64,000 nt of DNA from contig NC_081840.1 of NCBI RefSeq assembly GCF_963259705.1, positions 2,497,062 to 2,561,061 on the forward strand. Direction: 5' to 3'. The position numbers and the translations under genes were made by a program. The notes beneath the pieces were generated by a model that did no database searches, was not told where the DNA came from, and saw only the letters and a program-made list of their open reading frames with translations. Positions within the stretch are counted from its first letter, which is position 1. Each line of letters begins with the position of its first letter. Shown piece by piece: positions 32,167-43,125 of the stretch. This DNA is from Myotis daubentonii. Lineage: Eukaryota > Chordata > Mammalia > Chiroptera > Vespertilionidae.

Positions 32167-34967
32167 GTAACCTCCACAAGGCCCTTTGGGAGTGGGGGGC
32201 ATTAGCCCAGGGCTCTCCCCTGGGAAAACAGAGAGCAGAGGGCAGGCCTCCCCAGGTCACTGAGCAGGGGCCTCCAGGCGCCCCAGGCTCGCATTTAGCT
32301 TCTCGGAAGGATCTAGTGTAAGACGCGCAGGTCCCCTTGGCTGGGACCCTGTGGGCAGGTAATACCGGGCCGGCCACTTCTCACCAGGTCCGAAGGGGAT
32401 TGAAAGGGGCGATGTCTCTGTCAGAGCAAAGTGGCTAGGCTGCCTGCACTTCGTGGTGAAACTCTCGCAGGACATTCGCTGGCCTCACCTCACAGGAGCG
32501 GGAGCCCCGCTCACTGGGTTCCGGCGGGGGCTGCGACTCACCCGCACTCACCTGAGGCCCGGCCGCCCCCGAGGCAGGTGGCTTCCAGACTTACAGGTGA
32601 GGGGACAGTGGCCAGAGACGCCGAGTGACCCAGCCACGTCCCCCAGCCACGTCCCCCAGCCAGGCCTGGGCAGAGCCATCGGGCCCAGCTCTGACCGCCA
32701 GCTTTCTCGGTCACCACGCTGGTGTCCTGAGATCGTGACAGACGCGTCCCCACCCAAGTCGGCGGGAGACATCCTGTCCTGGTGCTAGACAGGACACAGC
32801 AGTAGGACTGTCTCCCATGGTCCCTCTGAGCTGGTCACAACGCACAAAGGGGGATACCTGGGAATTCCTGGGGTCAGAGCAGGCGGGCAGCGGAGGGGCC
32901 CCCACCAGGCAGGTGAGAGCTGGGGGCCACTGTGTCTTCACAGGCACATACCCCAGCTCCCAGGGCCACCCTGAGGCCTGGGGCGCCCCGCGGGAATGGG
33001 TGGTGGAGAGGTGTGAGAGCGGGCGGGTCTCTTTCTGTGGAATTAAACTTAAAAGAGTTTGTCAGTTGCCCAGACCAGGGCGTGGCCCGTGGAGATGACC
33101 CACCGCCTGCATGCCTTCTCCTCGGCCGGCCCCCAGCAGGAAGGGCCCCAGGATCCGGTCACGTGGGTGTGATCTGGGAAGTGGCGGCCCCGTGTGGTGC
33201 TTGCCCCGCCAGCTGTGCCAGATGCTTCGTGTGCAGCTCAGGCCTGAGCTGTGCTAAGTCCTGTGCCCTGAGAGGCATTGTGTGGGGAAGCCCCGGGCGG
33301 GAGCTGCTAATGCGCAGGGGAGGGGGGCCACCCCGCTCAGCAGGCGGGCGAGGCCCTCTGATGGGGGGGGGGGCGGGGGGGTTCAGGGCCCTTCATTCTG
33401 TTGGTGGTCTGCAGAGAACAGAGCAGCACCTTCTGCTAATTACCTACCTTCCAGGGGCTCTCCCCTCCGATGGGGGGTGGGCTGGGGGGCTGGGGGGCTG
33501 GGAGGAGGGGACAGCCGTGCTGCTGACCGATTGTGTCTTCCCAGTAACCCTGCGATTAAGTCATTAAGTCGGGATTACGGTGAGGAGGCGAGGAGGTAAC
33601 GCCCCAGAATAAACAGGAGGACCTTCCTAAGCGCATTCCTCCAGCCAGTGAACCCCCGAGCCGAGCCTGCCCCTGAAGAGGGAGACAGTCACCCGGGGAG
33701 GGGTGGGCGGGACGCTGGTAGATTTCCACCGGTTCTGACTTCTCCTGACGTCTCTGAAAGGCCCCGTCGCTGCGCGGCCTGCTTCCCGTTGACAACTGTC
33801 AAACGAAGTTTAGTAAAATCTGGAGGAGACTTTGTTGGGGGGCGGGGGGGGGGCTGGATTGGAAACATGAGTCGCCCGCCTGTCCACTCGCCCTGGCATC
33901 GCTTTAGTCCGGGTTGCTCCGTAATCAGTTCCAGAGGCCGGGCCGGGGCTGGCAGAGGCCCTCCTTGGCCATCGCTGCAAATACTTCACGCAGCGGCCAG
34001 AGCGGCGATGGTCCTGTTGGCGCTGGTGTCTGATGGGGGTCACCTCCCTGGGGAGCAGTTCCCTGGGGGCAGGAATGTTCGGTGGCCGGGCCAGGAGCTC
34101 TGCGCGAGTCGTCCTGCTTCGGAGGAAGGAGAGGCCCTGGGAACAGCCGGGCCTCCTGGCCGCGTGCTGAGCCCTTACCGTGTGCCTGGCGCTCGCCCTC
34201 TCCTGGAACCCGGGTGACGCACTGCCCCGAGGAGGACCGGTCACTGTCCCCACGTCCCACAGAGACCGCCAGGCCTCGCGGACGCCGAGGGCTAGCCCAG
34301 GCGCAGGTGGCAGGGCGGCCGCGGCCGAGGTGGGCGGCTGGCGGTGGGCATCCTCTCCCGGTTGGCACACCGTGTCCCGGCCTTGGGGTCACTGGGCCAC
34401 GCTCCGGAGAAAACGTGGACTGGAAGTTTCCTGAGGCACAGAGGCTCCGATGACAGAGCCGGACCTGCTCGCCAAGCGGTCAGTTTGTCCCCACTTGTCC
34501 TCCAGCCACGAGCCTCTCGTCCCCCCGAAGGCGGACACGCCGCCCGAGGGCAGCTCCGGTGCAGGGACCCTTTTCCGAGCTGAGGGCTGCGTCCGGAAGG
34601 TGCTCCCAGCCTCAGAGGGTCCCCCTCCGCCCTGGGAAAGACAAAGGTGCTCCCAGCCTCCCAGTCGCCTCTAGCGGGACTCTCCCCTCCGACCGCTAAC
34701 AGCAGGAAGCGGGGGAGGAGACCTGCCGTTCTGCCAGCCGCCCTTGCAAACCCTTTGGAAGTCGTCCCTGGAGGGTGGCCCCTCATCACCACGGTGCCCG
34801 AGGATGACGTCACTGGTGTCACCTCTGCCTGTGCTGCCTGGACCGCGGGGCTGACCACTGTGCCTCCACCCCCTGGACCAGTTCCTTCCGGCTCTGAGAC
34901 TCCGTCCAATGGCATCAGCGCCTCCTTGCCTGGGGCCACGTGAAGGCCCGATGCAAGAAGTCACGAG
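32167..34967. other. GC-rich unique DNA with a few MIR-like traces
   Basis: A three-fold ccagccacgtcc repeat lies at 32630-32665. G-runs lie at 33362-33380, 33475-33505 and 33838-33854. A reverse MIR-like trace lies at 34160-34280 and a forward one at 34850-34930. CpG is frequent at 34080-34600. No gene was recognised. Confidence 0.4.
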
Positions 34968-35067
34968 GGCCCGGCCGGCGTGGCCCAGCGGTTGAGCGCC
35001 GACCTATGAACCAGGAGGTCACAGTCCGATTCCCGGCCAGGGCACAGGTCCCCAGTGTGGGGCGTGC
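34968..35067 (+). mobile_element. Ves SINE, 3'-truncated
   Basis: The head ggcccggccggcgtggccc and the acctatgaaccaggaggtca subtype are clear. The copy stops at gtgtggggcgtgc, before the CT-rich part and tail. Confidence 0.85.
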
Positions 35068-35210
35068 CGCCGTAGCTCCGTGACCTTAGCCAAGTCACTT
35101 CCGAGACTTCAGGGTCCTCGTCTTTATAACGAGTACATAGTGTCGCCTGGAAGCACGAGGACAGCCAGGGCCCAGCGCACAGTAGGTGCCTCACAGGCCG
35201 CTGCTGGCTG
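35068..35210 (+). repeat. MIR SINE
   Basis: tccgtgaccttagccaagtc, a cgtctttataacgagtac part and gcccagcgcacagtaggtgc follow MIR order, directly after the truncated SINE. Confidence 0.7.
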
Positions 35211-35292
35211 TCCCCCCCCTCCCTCCCCCTTACCCCCATTTGAAGATGAAAGCATTGCAGCTGCTGACATCAAATCCACCTGATTGTGTTGT

Positions 35293-35539
35293 TAATCCTC
35301 ACCCAAGGATGTTTTCCCACTGACTTTTTTTTTAGAGAGAGTGGAAGGGAGGGGGAGAGACACACAGAGAGAAACATCGATGTGAGAGAGACGCACCAAT
35401 GGGTTGCTCCCCGCACGCGCCCCGACCAGGGCCAGGGATTAAGCCTGCAACCGAGATACGGGCCCTTGACTGGAATCAAACCTGAGGCCCTTCCGTCCGC
35501 GGGCGGACGCTCTAGCCACTGAGCCACACTGGCTAGGAC
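35293..35539 (-). mobile_element. Ves SINE, long-tail subtype, reverse
   Basis: The plus strand starts taatcctcacccaaggatg, the reverse of the usual atcctcgggtgaggatta end, and finishes with the antisense tRNA-like head (tgagccacactggctagg). Confidence 0.9.
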
Positions 35540-36439
35540 TCCGCTGATTTTTTTTTAATCAGCGTTTAGCAAAGGGGTGGGACGCGGCGTCACAGAAACA
35601 CCATCCTCAGAGCATCGTGGCTCTTGCCCACTTGCGGCCGCCTATGTGCATTCCGCTCTGCGTGGAAATCACTGTTTCCAAGCGGCTTGCTCCCCAGGTA
35701 CCTGAGACTGAGGGCGATCACGCAACTCCCCACCGAGATGTTGTTGTAGTGGGGGGTTGGGGGGTGGGAAGGGGAGGGTGGGGGGGTGGGGAGGGGGGTG
35801 AGGGGGGAGTGTCTGTTTCACTCGGGCTCGTTGAAACCCAATCTGCAGGAAAGGAGCCATAGCAGAACTGGAGGTTGGATTTCATTTGCTGATTTAATAA
35901 AAGCTAACAGGACGGATTTGGGGATATTTCATTAATCTTGCTTTCCTTTCGGTGCAAAGGAAATGAGGTTCACGCTAGTTCAAGCTTTGTCTCGCTCTTC
36001 ACAATAGGCTGCCAACGTCCACGTTCTCCCTGGCAAGTTAAGCCCAATTAGTCACAGGAATTCCTCCCTGACCCCGTCCCCGTGGGCAGGAGCGCGGCCA
36101 GCGGCCAGCGTGGCGTGCAGGAGCGCATGCGCACACACGCCCGCCCGCCCACCACCTGGCGTCCTCTGCTGGGTCTGGTTCTGACTGTCCGTGGCTTTTA
36201 AACTCGGGTGGGATGGCATTCCTAAGGGCGCCAGGATGCGGGGTGGCAGATGCTCCTCGCCAGGGCTTCATCACGCGCCCCGAGACGGTCCCGAGTGCCC
36301 CCCTCCCCTTGCAGAATCGGCCGGGACCCTTCGAAATGGAAAAAGAACATGTTTTTGGTCATAGGCACCCTATTCGGCATCAACTCTGTAATTTTACTTT
36401 GCTGAGTAAGTAGCTGGGCAGAGATGTAGGGCAGGGAAG
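35540..36439. other. Unique DNA with a G-rich tract and a candidate conserved element
   Basis: The G-rich tract is at 35751-35808 and the AT-richer unique island at about 35870-36060. The rest is GC-rich and unassigned. Confidence 0.4.
35751..35808 (+). repeat. G-rich tract with quadruplex potential
   Basis: About nine runs of three or more G separated by one to three bases on the plus strand, enough for several alternative G-quadruplexes. Confidence 0.7.
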
Positions 36440-36620
36440 CTGCAAGAGAGCCCAGGTTGGGGCCTGGTTCTGTCGATGACTAGCTGTGTGACTTTGGGCG
36501 AGCAGCTTACCCTCTCTGAGCCTGGATTTTCTAAGAAGTGGGAGTAAAAGATCCCTGGTCTGCCTGCCTCAGAGAGAGACGTGGGGATCAAACATGGCCC
36601 TTTGGGTTCAGCCTGGTGGC
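36440..36620 (+). repeat. MIR SINE
   Basis: ctagctgtgtgactttgggc, a cttaccctctctgagcctgg part and a ttctaagaagtgggagt stretch are a clear MIR core. Confidence 0.75.
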
Positions 36621-36646
36621 CACATCTCTCAGTGGTCAACCCGAGC

Positions 36647-36650
<4 letters not shown>

Positions 36651-36689
<39 letters not shown>
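36651..36689. repeat. (CT)n microsatellite
   Basis: Nearly pure CT run directly before a reverse SINE. Confidence 0.9.
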
Positions 36690-36694
<5 letters not shown>

Positions 36695-36856
36695 TTAAAA
36701 ATATACTTTTATTGAATTCAGAGAGGAAGGGAGAGGGAGAGATAGAAGCATCAATGATGAGAGAGATCAGCTGCCTCCTGCATGCCCCACACTGGGGATC
36801 GAGCCTGTAACCCAGGCATGTGCCCTAGCTGGGAATCGAACCCTGACCTCCTTCTA
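36695..36856 (-). mobile_element. Ves SINE, 5'-truncated, reverse
   Basis: The tail (aaaatatacttttattgaat, reversed) and the body ctgcctcctgcatgccccac are present. It stops near the B-box region at ccctgacctcc, without the rest of the head. Confidence 0.88.
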
Positions 36857-36914
36857 GGGGCACTGGGTGGGGGCAGGGGCGGCGAGTGAGTAAGTGACCA
36901 ATTGCACAGCGTGG

Positions 36915-37120
36915 GAGGAGACGGTTGTTCCTAAGCACTTCGTATAGGCCAGGCCGCACTGGGCTGTGTCCTTCGTGCAGCCCATCCTCAGACGAGGAAG
37001 GTTCCAGTGTGAGCACGCCCATGGCACAGAGCGGGAAGCTGAGGCTCGGAGGGCCCCTGGGCTTGGAGGCAGCACAGCCAGGGCTTGGAGTCCGGTGCCT
37101 GGGACCGGGCTGGGCTGTGC
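36915..37120 (-). repeat. MIR SINE, reverse
   Basis: tcctaagcacttcgtatagg, tcctcagacgaggaagg and a gggaagctgaggctcgg part follow reverse MIR order. Confidence 0.55.
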
Positions 37121-39179
37121 GGGTCAGCAGCTGCAGGGCTGTGATGCCAAGAGTGGAGGCGAGAAAGAGCTGAGCGACGGGGCTTCGAACTTGGTCCTGA
37201 AAGGAGGGGGGAGTTGACGGCAGGAGGAAGACGGGAAGGTTCTCCCGGTGGGGGCCAAAGGCCTCACAGAGACACACAGGGTGGTGGACGGGAGCCGCGG
37301 GGCCACTTGACCAGGGCCATCGGTCGCCTGTGTCCGCAGAGGGACAGGCCGCGGGGGAGTGTTAGCGTCCCAGCCACTCTCCGGATTTGATTACAGCTGA
37401 TAGCCGTCACCCGGCACGCGGTGCCAACCATAGCCACGCCGGGAGCCGCCTAATTCAATAGTCGAAGGCTCGGCGCTGTGCGTGCGTCTCAGGTACGGCC
37501 GGGGCCCACGCGGGACCCGAAGACAGACGCTGTTGTTGTGAAAGAGCCGCCTGAAGGGCCTGGGCACCTCTGGGGACAGGGTTCCCCGTCAGCACGCTCC
37601 CGGCAGGCTGCTTGGAGAGGCGGGCTTCTCCCCAGGGGCACCCACTGCCTCCTGTGTCTTGCTTTCACTTTCAGGGGGATCTCCTGCCTTCCTGCTGGTG
37701 TCCTGAACCCCCACCCGCTCCAAGGCCCCCCACAAACACCCACCGATCCACTCACACCGTTGGGATCCCGCTGGCCCGGGATGCTGGTGGGCAAGTCGCT
37801 GCTTTTCCTGCCTCTCTCAGCGCTGCAGACAGGAGGCCACGGCCAAGGTCACAGCGCCCGGGCCAAGGAGCCCAGAGGATGGACCCGGGGCCGCTGACAC
37901 AGCCTCAAGTGCGTCGTCGATTCCGTACCCATGAGCCCTCATTCACCTTCCAGGTTCACTGAACAGTGGCTCCTCTGCTAAGCCTTCCCACTCCCCCCAG
38001 GCGGCCCTGTCCCCTCGGCCTGGCCACCCCAACCTCGTCACAAATGTCTCCTGCGTGGGCTTCCACGTGGACCTCCCATCGCCAAGGGCCATGTTCTCAT
38101 GTGCTGGTTCCCAGTAGCCACCACCTGGGGAGCCAGGGTGACCTGGGCGGCCCCTGACTGGGCCCAGAGCCAGGTGAGCCTTTGGGTTTTACTGTGGCAG
38201 CAGGCTGGGACACACGAGTGCACGCACACACACGTGCATACTCACACACTCACGCGCACATACACATGTGCGTACATATCCATGTGTGCACATGTGCAAG
38301 GTGCAGCGGGCTGGGACACATGTGTGTGCACATACACACATGCATGTGCACACACGTGCAGGCATGCACACACCTCTGCAAGAGGCTTCGGTCCGCTGGC
38401 TCAGCGTGGACATTCGGGCTAGAGCGCCCACCCTCCCAGGTGAGGATGGGAAGCTGGAGGGCGGGCCGGGGGTGGGGACGAGAAGCGCCACCCTCCCCCC
38501 ACGCGTGGCTGTTGCTCAGTGACTCCTGCGGACTCGCTCAGGCGGCCAGGACCCAGCGGGCTGGACGGGCCCGGGGAAAACCTCGGCCCTTACCAGCGCC
38601 TGTGCATACTCTCCGCCCTGCTGCAGGCTCATGGGGGACACACCACGTAAGACGGACAGAGACACGGATTTGGGGAAAGTGGGAATTAGTTGGTGGGTTT
38701 TGAAGACATAGCCAATGTAAGGGCCAAACACACAAGCCTCAGACACTTTCACGGAGAACGTGGGAAACATCCAGGCCAAACATGACCACTGTGAGCGAGG
38801 TTTAGCCTCTGTGACCACATCTCCATCAGTTTCCGGAAAAGAAGACCAGGGGGAGCGTGCCTTTTATTTCACCTTCACAGGCCGACGATAAGCATAGGCT
38901 GAATGTAAGCTAGACGTTTCCATGCGTGAAGGAAACACAAACACGCGTGTGTTGGTGTCTATATGTAATGTACAATAATAGGGAACCTTATCATAAAACC
39001 AACCACGAAACACGTCTGCCCGCCTCTTCGTATGCAGTCTGTACATGCACTGACATAACTCTAAGTGTGAGAGTTCTTCCGAGAGTCCGGCTCCCAGGCA
39101 GCGGTTGCCAGCACCCTGAGACTCGCGAAGCTGAGATCATGGCCTGAGTCCTCATGAAGCACAAGCTAATCGGAAAGAA
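37121..39179. other. Unique DNA with a CA-rich tract
   Basis: Mostly GC-rich with chance open frames. The CA/TG tract is at 38216-38376. The part 38680-39150 is less GC-rich and unassigned. Confidence 0.4.
38216..38376. repeat. CA/TG-rich compound microsatellite
   Basis: Interrupted CA, CACG and CATG repeats. A short motif (gtgcagcgggctgggacac or similar) from its left flank recurs inside it, so part of the tract was duplicated. Confidence 0.75.
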
Positions 39180-39186
39180 TATCCTA

Positions 39187-39444
39187 GCCCTGGCCGGTGG
39201 CTCAGTGGGTAGAGCGTCAGCCCCCAGACGGCAGGGTCGCAGGCTCGATCCCGGTCCAGGGCACGTACCCTGGTCGCAGGCTTGATCCCCAGCTTTCGGG
39301 GCGGGTGTGGGAGGCAACCAATCGATGTGTCTCCCTCACATCGATGTTTCTCTCTCGCTCTCCCCCTCCTCCCTCACTTCCATTCTCTCTAGAAATCAAT
39401 GGAAAAAAATATCCTCGGGTGAGAATTTTTACAAAAAGAAAAAC
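39187..39444 (+). mobile_element. Ves SINE, long-tail subtype
   Basis: Head ccctggccggtggctcagtg, body gtgggaggcaaccaatcg and the end atcctcgggtgagaatt. A short target duplication tatccta lies at 39180-39186 and 39445-39451. Confidence 0.9.
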
Positions 39445-39613
39445 TATCCTAAAAGACCAATTGGCTTAAGGAGCCTCCAGCTCTGTCACACTCAGGCCTC
39501 CCTGGACGCCCCTGGGGCTGGGCCCAGTGTCCCCGCCCACCAGAGCCACCACGGGGCCGGGCTACCAGCAGACTCCACGGGGCAGGGAGGCCGGCAGGGA
39601 CTGCGCTTGAGCC

Positions 39614-39972
39614 AGCTCGGCTGCCATACTGGACACCACAGGCCGGTGGCTTACCCGCCGACATCCATCTGCTCGCTGTCCTGGAGGCTGAGGCCACTGC
39701 GGGCGTCGGGGGGCTGGCTCCCCGGGGCCTCCTTCCTGGCATGTTGCTGGCTGCCTTCTCCCTGGTCCTCACGTGGTCGTCCCTCACGGCGTCCGACTCT
39801 CCTCTCCTTACAGGGACACCAGTCGAATTAGGCCAGGGCCCACCCTACCGACCTGATTTAACTTCACCCCCTCTCCAAAGACCCCCACCCCCAAATACTT
39901 CACATTCAGAGGTGCTGGGGCTAGGGCTTCAACATAAGAGTTTGGGGGACACAGTTCCACCCATTCTAGCCT
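39614..39972 (-). mobile_element. MaLR (MLT1-like) LTR, reverse
   Basis: ctgccatactggacaccac, ctgtcctggaggctgaggcc, ccttacagggacaccagtcg, ccaaagacccccacccccaa and ctagggcttcaacataag follow the same order as the copies at 15568 and 60284. Confidence 0.72.
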
Positions 39973-41267
39973 TGGAGGTTGCGAGAAGGGGCCTGGACTC
40001 AGGGTCCAAAACCCTGGGTCAGAGGCCCGCTGTGGTCCGGCAGCCCTGCCTGAGAAAGCCTCCCCGAATCTGCTCCTCGATCCCCCTGCCGCCCCCCCCC
40101 ACCCCCCCGCCACAGGGCTGTGGGAGAGCCCAGAGGGTGAAAGAGGAGGGTGCTGTACAGGCGGTAAGACATGTCCCTGTGTCTGCCACCCCAGTGACCC
40201 TTGTGCTGGGCAGCCCCCTGTGTGCAGAGCAGGGACCCTGCCCTGGATGGGGACAGGCAGAGCTGAAAGGTGGGTTGGCACAAGGCAGCCTGGCCCCCCC
40301 CCCCCCCGGAGGGTCTGGTGCAGTGCAGATGGTGGCATGGGAGAGGAGGTTGGGGTCAGAGGTCAGGGGCCCACCTGCCCAGTGAGGCTTTGGTTGGAGA
40401 CCAATGGGGGGGGGCACCCTGGGCAGGCAGCCATGTGGGAAGGGGGCAGGGCAACCCCTACATAGGGGCACGCTGAGGGGGCCACACCATGTCGGGTGCA
40501 GGGCTGCTCTGGCCCGGAAAGAGGGGCTCCTCTCTCTATGCGCGTGAAGGTTCTAGAAGGTTCTGAAGGGCTGGCGGAGGCCGCGATGGGCTGCCAAGGA
40601 AGGGGAGGCCACCCCAGCCTCCAGATCCTACCACCTCTCCCATTCACCAGCCGGGCCCGTCTCCCGAGCCACTCGGTTCCGCTCCTCCGGCTACGCCGGG
40701 AATTACCTCTCCTTTGGGCCAAAGACAAAAAAGAATGCGGACTTGTTTCCAGGATTATTGAATTGCACTCGCGTCTTCTTCCCGCGCCTCTTAGCGGGCT
40801 CAGAGCCGCCCGCCCGGCTCCGGTTTCCTCTAATGAGGATAATGACCCGGAGGCTTAGCGGTGATTCCGCAGCCTCTCCGCCTGCCGGCCTGTGCTGGCC
40901 AACTCGGGGCGCAGCCCGCTCCCCACCGCCCGCCCGGGGCCAGGCTCCGCCCGTCCCGTCCGCTGAGAGCGCCCCGCGCTCGGGATGGGATTAAACACCA
41001 GCTTACACCCCGGGGGGGGGGGGGGGGATGGAAGTCAGAGCAAGAAATAAAACCCAAACAAAAAGTGCAGCTAATTCCATCCTGTCAGCGGTGGATATTA
41101 AAGACGGTGCGCTGGCAAGGCCGGCGATGTGTAGCCACAATGGCACCACTGTTACGTTTTAATTTAATTTTCAGAGAGGTAAGCGAAGGGGTTGTGGGAG
41201 GTTCCCGCTGCAGGCGGCCTGGAGTGTCCTGAGGCCTCGCCCAGGGCTTCCGGCCTCAGTGTCCGCA
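39973..41267. other. GC-rich unique DNA, candidate conserved element at the end
   Basis: Chance open frames fill 40000-40600. The stretch 40690-41165 combines CpG-rich and AT-rich unique sequence and is reported among the findings. Confidence 0.4.
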
Positions 41268-41427
41268 CAGCGACAGGGCCCCCCAAATGCCCAGCGACAG
41301 GGCCTCCCGAATGCCCAGCTACAGGGCCCCCCAAATGCCCAGCGACAGGGCCTCCCAAATGCCCAGCGGCAGGGCCCCCCAAATGCCCAGCGGCAGGGCC
41401 TCCCAAATGCCCAGCGACAGCGACAGG
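41268..41427. repeat. 24-bp minisatellite with alternating unit types
   Basis: Six 24-bp units start at 41268, 41292, 41316, 41340, 41364 and 41388, then a partial unit. The units alternate between ggccccccaaat and ggcctcccraat versions, so the true period is 48 bp repeated three times. Since 24 is a multiple of 3, artefact open frames run through it on both strands. Confidence 0.92.
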
Positions 41428-41439
41428 CCCTCCGGGAAG

Positions 41440-41600
41440 GGCTGTCACTGAGCACGTGCTCTGCGCCGGGACTTTCCCACGGTCCGGAGGTCACAGCAGC
41501 TCAGAGGCAGAGGCAAGTACCTCCCTTTCAAGGAAGAGGACACTGAGGCTCAGAGGGGCTGTGTGATCTGGGTGAGGTTGCCCAGCAACTGGCCGTGCCC
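41440..41600 (-). repeat. MIR SINE, reverse
   Basis: ctgagcacgtgctctgcgcc, a gaagaggacactgaggctc part, agaggggctgtgtgatctgg and gttgcccagcaactggc are a clear reverse MIR. Confidence 0.75.
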
Positions 41601-42373
41601 TGCCCTGTTGCCCCCCTCCCGCGCCCCCCAGCCTCGGGACTGGTGGCCCGAGAGGTCGCCCTGCGGTTGTCCCAGCAGCTCTCTGTACCAGCTGACCCCG
41701 CTTCTCCGAGGTCGAAGGAAGGACCCTTTTGCACAACTATCCCGCCTACACCTTTCCCTCCCGGAGGACGCTCACCGCGCCCGTCCCCCCCCCCCCCCCG
41801 TTTCTCCCACTTACCAGGCACCTGCTCTTCCCAGCCCCGCGCTTCATGCTGCCCCCTTCACAGCTCGCAAGTGGGAGGCCGGAGCTGAACCCAGGCCCCT
41901 GGTCCAATGGCAGCCCCTGCCGAGCTGACCCTTGTTCTGAGGTCGCCAGGCTCCTCTGGGGGAAGTGCCCTTGCTGGGAGCAGCAGGAAACACCGCGAAG
42001 GGCACGGGCGGGGGGGGGGGGGGTACGGGGCGGGGCAGCAGACGGAGGGGTCGCAGCTCACCCAGCTCCAGCGCATGCACAGCACTCTGTTCACGTTAAC
42101 AAGGGTCGCCTGTGGCTGCTGACCTGGAGGTGGCTGTCCTGTGAGGCCCCCTGGAAGTGACCGCCAGCGCACCCTGGGGTGGGGAGGTCACCCCGTGCGA
42201 GGAGATGCGTGGCCAGGATTCCTGGATCTTTCCAAGGGACGCTGGGAATTCCCATGGCACCTCGACAGCAGGGGGTACAGACAAACCCCAGCGCCCCTGG
42301 AAACTGACTGGGTGACCCTGTGCATTTCCTGACCCTTTGGGGGCCCCAGTTTCTTTATTTCCTGCCTCCCCCC
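41601..42373. other. GC-rich unique DNA
   Basis: C-run at 41787-41800 and G-run at 42009-42023. A forward MIR-like trace (ctgggtgaccctgtgcattt) lies near 42308-42360. No gene was recognised. Confidence 0.35.
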
Positions 42374-42425
42374 CGACACATGTGCACACACACGCACACA
42401 CACACGTGCACACACATGCACCCCC
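42374..42425. repeat. (CA)n microsatellite
   Basis: Interrupted CA repeat. Confidence 0.8.
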
Positions 42426-42589
42426 ATGCTGACATAGGGTGTCAGGAGCTATGCTGGCCACTTCCATTTCACCCTCTCGACGAGGACAAGGGTTTGAAAC
42501 CGTGGCTTGCGGGCTGTTCGTTGGACACTTTACCAAGAACTTTCTATTCATTTTAGGGAAAACAGGGTAGAGATAAAGCATGTGTGCAT

Positions 42590-42840
42590 GTGTGCGCGCG
42601 CATGTATGGTCATGTGTTGTGTGACTGTGTGTGCACACATAGTCATGTGCACACGCATGCGCAGGATTGTGGGTGTGTCCGTGTGTGAGGGCGTGCATGT
42701 GTGCATGCATGCGTGTGCGCGCATGTATGGTCATGTGTTGTGTGATTGTGTGTGCACACATAGTCATGTGCACACGCATGCGCAGGATTGTGGGTGTGTC
42801 CGTGTGTGAGGGCGTGCATGTGTGCATGCATGTGTGTGCC
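42590..42840. repeat. 121-bp tandem duplication of TG-rich sequence
   Basis: The block starting catgtatggtcatgtg at 42601 recurs at 42722. The two 121-bp copies are nearly identical (gactg versus gattg). The unit is TG-rich, and each copy contains the palindromic piece tgtgtgcacaca. Confidence 0.92.
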
Positions 42841-42954
42841 CCCCGCCTGCCCTCACTCTCCCCCATCTCCCCGCACGCATGCGGCCCCGCTGGCCGGATG
42901 GAGCGGCCTCCCAGCTGTGCCCTGCGCTTCGCTGCCTTCTGAGGGGCGTCCTCA

Positions 42955-43125
42955 CAAGAGCACTGACTCTGGAGCTCAGCTGCCTGAGTTCAAATCCTGC
43001 GACTTCCCCGGCGAGGCCTGGGTTTCCTCGCCTGCGGGTGGTTGAATCGCCCTTGGTTATGAGGTTTGCACATGCTTAGCACAGGGCCCGGCGTGTGTGT
43101 GAGTGTAAATGAGTGCTCGGTGGGG
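42955..43125 (+). repeat. MIR SINE
   Basis: gagcactgactctggagctc, gcctgagttcaaatcctgcg and tttgcacatgcttagcacag lie in MIR order, including the tRNA-related head. Confidence 0.72.

Noticed and set aside
41268..41427. CRISPR-like direct repeats
   Set aside because: Units are adjacent with no unique spacers, and the host is a mammal. This is a minisatellite.
41164..41566. Open frames with eight-residue protein repeats
   Set aside because: They are the 24-bp minisatellite translated. Every frame stays open because the unit is a multiple of three.
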